NCBI GenBank assembly: GCA_958299035.1 | Contig: CATQJL010000305.1 | Span: 74,368,792-74,432,791 of the forward strand | Length of the DNA stretch: 64,000 nucleotides | Direction of reading: 5' to 3' | Source: Cylicocyclus nassatus | Taxonomy: Eukaryota; Nematoda; Chromadorea; Rhabditida; Strongylidae | In this document: piece by piece, positions 57,865 through 64,000 of the stretch | Numbering within the stretch: position 1 is the stretch's first letter | Layout: each line of letters begins with the position of its first letter | Notes under the pieces: model-generated | The model's database searches: none | Told to the model about the DNA's origin: nothing | The model's input: the letters and a program-made list of their open reading frames with translations, nothing else | Program-made: the position numbers and the translations under genes

Positions 57865-57965
57865 GTCTATAGATTACATTTCGTCATCGGTCGATATCGG
57901 CTTATCGATTTTTTGCAAACTTTGAGTTACAGGTGTAAGAGTTGGCACAAGGGGTAAGCAGCAGT
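57865..57965 (+). mobile_element. Helitron interior fragment
   Basis: TTTCGTCATCGGTCGATATC then a TTATCGATTTTTTGCAAACTTTGAG block and AGAGTTGGCACAAGGGGTAA match the Helitron copies at 20845 and 53906. Ends are missing. Confidence 0.6.
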
Positions 57966-60229
57966 GTGCGGCATAAATTATCAATTTACATGTGTAAACA
58001 TAATATCTGCAATCAGGTCATCTGTAACCATTCGCGGCGATATTTGGCCAAAATATGTGATTTCAAAATTTCGAACGATTTTTATGAGGACGTGAGTTCG
58101 TCAGCTCACAGTTCGGCGATCAATACAGGTAAGGGCCTAGTTTAAGCATGCTCTAAGAGCACTGCCTCTAGTGATTTCAAATTACAAAAAGTAGCAGGTA
58201 TGTTGTCCAACAGACAGTGCAAAGTACAGACAAACTTAGAACTTGCGTAGTATCGCAGCATTCCTCTCATTCCTCTCAGCATAACTCTGCCAAAAGAACT
58301 TATGCTGCATCGAGGGCATTATTTCTGTAATCAGCAATTCCGAAAACCTCGATAGGCGAATTTTTCGGTCAATCCAAGATCATCAATATTTTAGCCAAAA
58401 CCCGTCGGCGAGCTTCACAGCCCAAAACGAGAAAAAAATGAAAGGTTCCGAATTCCTTGGAAAACTTGCGCATAGAGGTTATCTTACCTGCTGATTACGA
58501 AAAACACACCTCCTTTGCAAACTAGCGTCTTACTGTATAGTTACGGTAACGAGAATTTGAGAGACATCGATTTTTTCAAGATCAAACGGCCTATCTTCCC
58601 CTATGGAAAGGGAATCCTTCGCCAATCGCTAGTACATGATAATTTACGAGGACAGCACTACTGAACCATGTTTACATGAATTGTCCGCGTGTGTTCTTCG
58701 CTGAGTTATACCACTACGAATACCCGTCCTCACACAAAAATCGAGCAGATTGAAAACGGAATAGTACGAGAGTGCAGTATGTCAGAAGATTCATCTTGAT
58801 GAGCTGAGCATCATGCTTTCTTCGGATTTGTATTTTGTGCAATTTGAAGGAAGTTATGAAGAAAAAACGAAAAAAACGCGGATCGTCAGTTTTTGCGTTT
58901 TCTGTCGAATAATTAGTGTGGGTACTGTACTGACAAGCACATAAGTTTTTTTGGCTATTCGTAAAGTTCTCTTCATACAGAGAGGTTTTTCCTCAAGAGC
59001 TTCTCGCAAACTCTGAAGAATTCATATCTTGCATGCTCCTACATTAGCGAAAAAATCAGCCTACACTTGTTCAGCACAATAGAGTCTTTGCTTGAGCGAA
59101 GTTTTTGAGTTTTCATTAAAATTGCTAATGACGACCTTTCATAATAAACCACCTCCACTCATCCCACTTCAGTGGTTTAAATCATTTACAAAAACTTTTC
59201 AGACTGCGAAAACTCGTGCAAATTAGGGGCTAAAAGTGGGAGAGAATAGGATTGAGGTTTTATGCCGTACTAGATATTTATGGAAATTTGGAGCAAAGCA
59301 GACACTGGGCCATAAATTCTCTTAAGCACGCTTTTCCGAATAAATCAAAGTAACAGACAAGAAACCACAAAGCCTTAGCAAACGCTGTGTGAGAATATTG
59401 ATGATAACATCATTAATCTAGTTTTATTGATCTGAGCTGCAAATGCACCATTCTCTAATTTGTGAACTGCCCACGAAAAATACTTTTTCGATGCTTGATA
59501 ACATATCAGATTGTTCGATGAGTGTCAGTAATAGCGGAACTTGTAGAAATAACTGTGCAAAGTGTTTACACTAAATAATTTTGAAAGAAAAAACAAAGGT
59601 CTGAAGTATATCCGTCTACTTTTTCAAAATTTCATGTTTTCCTGAAGGCGAGAATCTGAAAATAATGCACTTCGAAAATCAGGTTGTCGAACTTTAGCGA
59701 TTGGCTTGAAATGTGCTCAACAACAAGAAATGGAAAAATGAGCGAACATTTTATAAATTAAAGAAAAGAGTTAAAAGTTCGTAGAGCAAAACTAACTTCC
59801 TGAAGTTATGAAATGATTATTGTTCAAATGAGCTCCGCTAGAAGTAAACAGCACGTAAGCTTGTTACGGACTTTCAAACTTTCAAAAAATATACGCTTTC
59901 GAACGGCTTATTGCAAAAGTAGGTTTATGCTTTTGTCTAGCTGTGATATTTGTAAAAAACTAGCAAACATCTGAAATCTATCATTTATAAAAATCTAAAG
60001 CGTTAATGTAAGGAATATATCATTTATAAAAGACCCACTGTTGATGCTGCAATTATGAAAAATTCCTAATTCAGAAATGCTACCATTGTTGATATTAGGG
60101 GTGAAATTTCTTTCCAAATAAACGGCTGCTTTTCCCAGAAACACATTTGCCGGAAATGAATCTACTGCGCATTTTGAGAGAAAATTAAGCTTCTGTCAGT
60201 GTCTGGAAATCGTTAGTTCACAAAATGAT
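57966..60229. other. AT-rich stretch, nothing recognised
   Basis: No frame longer than about 65 codons with supporting signals. No inverted or tandem repeat large enough to call. Confidence 0.4.
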
Positions 60230-61510
60230 TAATGGAAAGTTCAGAGAATAAACATGATCTAACACAGTGCGTCAAGTCACAAAGCTGCAGGGCAATGAGT
60301 TCCAAATCAAGGTTGGAGCACACCAAGATTCAGTTCTTTCTCCCTTACTCTTCATCACTGTGATGAAGCTGTGACGGAACACTCAGATGTAAACCTCCTT
60401 GCACGCTTCTCTACGCGAGCGATGTGGTTTCAATAGCAAGTACAAGGAGGGAGCTGTAGGATGAGGTACAAACTGAGGTACAAAACTGGAAAAACAGGCT
60501 AGAGTTGTATGGCTTAATGCTCAACACTAGGAAAACAGAATACGTGGAAGTGGAGAAACAAACTTCAAGTACCATATGCCTCGATGGTGGAGAGCTTAAG
60601 AAGACAACGTCATACAAGTACCTAAGCATTCACATCTCAGCGGAAGGACGCCTGCAAGAGGAGGTCGCAGGCAGGATGAGCACAGCATGAAGAAGTGGAG
60701 AGCCTGACAGAAGTTCCGACAAAAGAATGCCAGTGCACCTCAAGTCCAAAATGTACCGGACCGTTATCCGCCCAGCAGCACTGTATGGCAGTGAGTGCTG
60801 GTCTTGTACGCGGAAGGAGGAGCGCAAGCTCAGTGTCATGGAAACTAGGATGTTGCAGTGGACCTTAGGAGTCTCACTGAAGGACCACATCTGCAATGAC
60901 ACCACTATACGAGCCAAAATGATAGTAGCTGCAACAGCCCAGCAAATGCAAGAGAAGACATTGCGGTGGTACGGGCATGTACGCAGAAGGAAAGAAAGCC
61001 ACATCACGAGGTTAGCCTTAATGGTGGAGGCATCAGGTAAAAGACCTAAGGGTAGACTTAAAGGCAGTGGATCAGCAGAATGGACCCATGTCAGATTTTG
61101 GTACTGTTATGTAGTAGGCCTCCCAAGTACACCGTAGCCCTAATCCCACTCTCCAGATCATGCGCTAAGTTCTGTAATAAAGCTTCATATCTCCACCAGC
61201 CCCGCCCACTTCCACTGAGTGGGCGTTATTGGGGAAGTTTAAAGCTTCTTTCCGGGACTTAGTGCATGATTTGGAGGGTGAGGTTGGGGCTACGGTGTAC
61301 TTGGGAGGTCTACTACCTAACAACACCAAAAACTAAGAGGGGTCCATTCTGCCGACACTGCCTTTAAGATGAGGTGGATGGACAGAATCAAGGCCGACCT
61401 GCGAGAACTTATAATAGATGAAGAACTTGCCTTACATAGAGAACATGGAGATAATTGACAAGGAAAGCAGACCCTGCATAAGCGGGACAAATGCGAGAAT
61501 AAAAAAATCA
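60230..61510 (+). pseudogene. 5'-truncated non-LTR retrotransposon, RT palm to C-terminus
   Basis: The plus-strand frames give the RT end: VGAHQDSVLSPLLF, then LLYASDVVSIAS where YADD is expected, NRLELYGLMLNTRKTEYVEV, YLSIHISAEGRLQEEVAGRM, SKMYRTVIRPAALYGSECW, RMLQWTLGVSLKDHICN and a KTLRWYGHVRRR block. After the inserted element at 61062-61363 the frame resumes as RWMDRIKADLRELIIDEELA and ends KADPA. The Asp to Ser change in the active site and several frameshifts make it inactive. It is the same type as the remnant at 1-2290. Confidence 0.85.
61062..61363. mobile_element. piggyBac-like short element inserted in the retrotransposon
   Basis: AGGCAGTG...CACTGCCT ends have inverted repeats of about 105 bp and TTAA duplicated on both sides (61058-61061 and 61364-61367). 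Removing the element and one TTAA restores the host reading frame (GRLK then RWMDRIK). TTAA targeting is characteristic of piggyBac. No ORF. Confidence 0.85.
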
Positions 61511-63254
61511 ATGGAATCGAAGGTTACGTACGTTACTGAAAAAGCATTGACTAATTATTGCAAAAAATGAATGAAAACTAAGAGAAAAAAGGCACACATT
61601 TGTGCGAATCGCGTAACAACAAAGCGACACTTCTGCAAAAAAAACATGGGTGTAAGTGAAAAGTCGGAACAAGATTGAGCTAGCCTTCCATTAATGGCTA
61701 ATGCTCAAGACCAATTATCGAGGAAGCGACTTGTTAATGTTTGAAAGCAGAATTCTTGCAGAACGGATAACTGCGAAAATCCAAGAGACTGAAGAATACG
61801 AGAAGAGCACAAAAGAATTTTTGTACGATAATAAATATTTTTATTAAATAAGGGTCTGTTTGATATACAGTAAGCGCATAGTAGCACTTAAATATGCTTT
61901 TACTGGATTTTTCCGCGCATAAAAGGCGAGAAATTGAAGATGGTCCAAAAATGCAAACTCCGCCCCTAGCCCCTCCCACATATGTCATTGCATACTACAC
62001 GCCCTTCTAATTATGATCTTGAAGTTTGACTTCTGTATGTGCTCCTATGGTCGAAAAATACCAAGATTTACATGAAAACCCCGAAAAATTTTGGCATTTT
62101 TGGGCCACCTTTATTTCTCAATTTTTAACCCAGAAAAAAATCCACCAGATGGATTTTTGGGTACTACTATGTGTCTATTATATAAAGAAAGAATAGAAAT
62201 TCTTAGGAATTTTCTTTGAAGAGATCCGATTTTTAGGGTAGCTGGAAAATTTTGATTTTTTCAAATTTTGCCAGATTACGACTTAGGTGGATCCTTGGTG
62301 GTTTTTATAGGGCTTTCTTCGCTCTATCGAATGTTATCCTGAATCTGTTGAAAACACAAAAACAGCTCAATTTATCTGAAAATGGAGTTTACTTTTGAGA
62401 ACCTAATAGTTTCCGCAACTAGCCAAGCAAGTAAAAAGACAAGTATTAGGGTGATCACTAAAAAATGGGACAGCTTGATTTTTGTCAAATTTTGAGATTT
62501 TTTGTTTCGATCAACAACAAGCAGGCTGCAACGCAAACGTCGCTTATATAAGCGACTTTCGCCTATTATTCTGGCAAAACGTCAACGTTCCTCTCCCACA
62601 GCCCTACGTGTGGCGCCCTGAAGAACTCGAACAGGGTTTTTTTGAACATCGCTCCTTCTTGCGCTGCTATACCTTAAAGTCGTAAAGAAGATGACATACC
62701 ATTCGAAAGAGCTGTTCATGCTCTTTCAAATAGTATATGAAACATACAGAATTTCTTTCTATTTCTGGGTAAAAAAAAAAGCGAAATACCTGGAAAATCG
62801 CGATTTTTTGGCGCAACAAAAACCAGTAAATCAAGTTTCAATCTGTATTTTCCGAAGATAGATAAAATGTGAGGTAAACTGCATATGGATGGATAGAGCG
62901 TAAAAAGCTCTTTCAGATGGTACCTATAGAACATGCGTTCACCTGCAAAGCATTGAATAGCATGTATCTTTGTTCTCAAAACTGCTAATGGCCATATCTC
63001 CTGAATTTGAAAGTTTACACCAGAACCCCATCGTGGGTCTGGTGATTGTACCTTCACGCATTGCAGCAGTACCCTAATTTCACGCGTACAAGGCGCGGGG
63101 GATTTTTTTTTCGAAAATCGACCAGCCCAAACACGGCAAAGGACTTCGCGAACAAAAAACTATATACAGCGCTGTATATTCAGGGCCCGGCACGAGGTCG
63201 GCAAATGACAAGCTGGAAATCGTTTTGGGGCCAAAAAGCAAAGGGGAAATCGTT
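61511..63254. other. Stretch without confident features
   Basis: AT-rich; only short frames. The GGGCGCCACACGTAGGGC-like block near 62607 is GC-rich but has no tRNA fold that I can draw. Confidence 0.35.
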
Positions 63255-63292
63255 TTTGCGGGGTCCGGGGCGGAGCCCCGGAAAAAAATTGG
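63255..63292. repeat. GC-rich hairpin resembling a Helitron 3' end
   Basis: GGGGTCCGGGGCGGAGCCCC folds into a short GC hairpin, similar in kind to the GCGGAGCCG hairpin before the Helitron CTAG ends. A CTAG does not follow at the expected distance, so the assignment is weak. Confidence 0.3.
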
Positions 63293-63449
63293 TAGTTCAT
63301 GCTCGCTACTTATCTTGACATGTTATGTGCCTCAACAGGCGAACACTGGAGTTCGCGCGCGTCAAACCGCGCCGTCGCTAATTGCCGCACGCGCGACGTC
63401 GCCCAAGCGATGCTATTTGTAACAGCATGCATGACTAGTTCTCAATGTA

Positions 63450-63900
63450 TGTGTAACGATATGGCACCAAATTTTGTATGCGAACGGAGAGAGGCTAGCG
63501 GAAACATAGTATGAAAATTTATGAAAAACTTATGTGAACGGAACGAGTAATTAGCATTTTTTCCGAGAATTTCGCAAAACTGGTAAATGAAGATGTGAAT
63601 TCAAACGGCTCGTTTGGAACGCGCAGATGAACGATATGGCATGAAACTTGGTAAGTACATGCACACGGACTTGCAGGGCTTAACTGAGGAGTTTCATTGA
63701 AAAATTATGTGACTGAAGGTTGTGGCAAACTTTTTTCTGAAAATTTTGCGCTACCAAAGAAATGGAAAAATGGCTCGTTTGCAACGCAGAGGTAACGAAA
63801 TCGCGCGGGATTCGGTGTGTATATGCGCAGTAGGACTAAGTAACTAAGTATGAAATATTATGAAAAACTTATGTGAATGAAAAGTTTCCTTAACTAATTT
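63450..63900. repeat. Degenerate array of about 165-bp units
   Basis: Three units begin near 63456, 63625 and 63795 with AACGATATGGCA- or AACGAAATCGCG-like starts. Each is followed after about 60-90 bp by TATGAAAAACTTATGTGAA- or TTGAAAAATTATGTGACTG-like sequence. The array may extend past the window. Confidence 0.5.
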
Positions 63901-63903
63901 CCA

Positions 63904-63931
63904 AATTAGGTCGGCATTTGCCGACCTAATT
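63904..63931. repeat. 28-bp perfect palindrome
   Basis: AATTAGGTCGGCA, two central bases, and its exact inverse. A further direct copy of the arm (AATAAGGTCGGCA) follows at 63935. Confidence 0.85.
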
Positions 63932-64000
63932 CCTAATAAGGTCGGCAAAACTCTCAGTTCACATAATTTTTTCAAAATTTTTACATAAATCTGTTGTACA

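Noticed and set aside
62600..62640. GTTCGAGTTC on the minus strand as a possible tRNA T-loop
   Set aside because: No D-arm, anticodon arm or acceptor stem could be drawn around it.
1..64000. CRISPR array, bacterial operon or plasmid features
   Set aside because: Spliced genes, introns and eukaryotic transposons show nuclear nematode DNA. The tandem repeats lack a repeat-spacer pattern.

Overview
The window looks like genomic DNA of a parasitic strongylid (hookworm-like) nematode. This is inferred from small spliced exons, mostly short introns, acceptor-like trans-splice sites just upstream of start codons, RTE-type non-LTR retrotransposons and dense TIR/Helitron debris in AT-rich sequence. 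The species cannot be fixed from sequence alone.

The best protein-coding content is two paralogous seven-transmembrane receptor genes on the minus strand: gene A (8073..14937, 11 exons, 422 aa) and gene B (34846..43498, 11 exons, 426 aa). I rebuilt both exon by exon. Every junction is GT/AG and in frame, and exons 2 to 9 have identical lengths in the two genes. They therefore derive from one duplication, now separated by about 20 kb of repeats. Intron 9 is greatly expanded in both: it holds an 85-bp minisatellite in A, and a 3.35-kb RTE retrotransposon with a 10-bp target-site duplication (TSD) in B.

Other possible genes are weaker: the first two exons of a secreted protein (2723..3006), a two-exon gene of unknown function inside an inverted duplication (30139..30575), and a few isolated exons or small ORFs.

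Most of the rest is mobile DNA. There is a decayed RTE-like element at 1..2290, a full-length but broken one at 35563..38908, and a 5'-truncated one at 60230..61510. Two non-autonomous Helitrons have canonical-looking ends. Six TTAGG-ended mariner-like elements and two CAGGGTG-ended elements sit at TA targets. There is one hAT-like element with an 8-bp duplication, three piggyBac-like short elements, and several foldback elements. Many are nested: a short element within a short element, a mariner within a Helitron, and a Helitron within a mariner.

The least expected signal is a motif found at four places (34108, 25501, and minus-strand 20203 and 6618). It has the CUGANGA / GC-stem / GAAA / self-complementary ACGU layout of a minimal type I hammerhead ribozyme, as known from Penelope-like retroelements. 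Two copies keep the core and two are decayed.

Layout: 1-2290 RTE remnant; 2.3-3.0 kb secreted gene; 3.7-6.6 kb packed short elements; 8-15 kb receptor A; 15-20.8 kb featureless AT-rich DNA; 20.8-22.6 kb Helitron plus mariner; 24.9-25.6 kb foldbacks and ribozyme-like cassette; 27-27.9 kb tandem pair of short elements; 28.5-31.4 kb inverted gene duplication; 33-34 kb mariner-like element and ribozyme-like motif; 34.8-43.5 kb receptor B; 43.7-49.2 kb TIR elements; 53.7-55.6 kb mariner plus Helitron; 60-61.5 kb retroelement; 63-64 kb GC-rich repeats.
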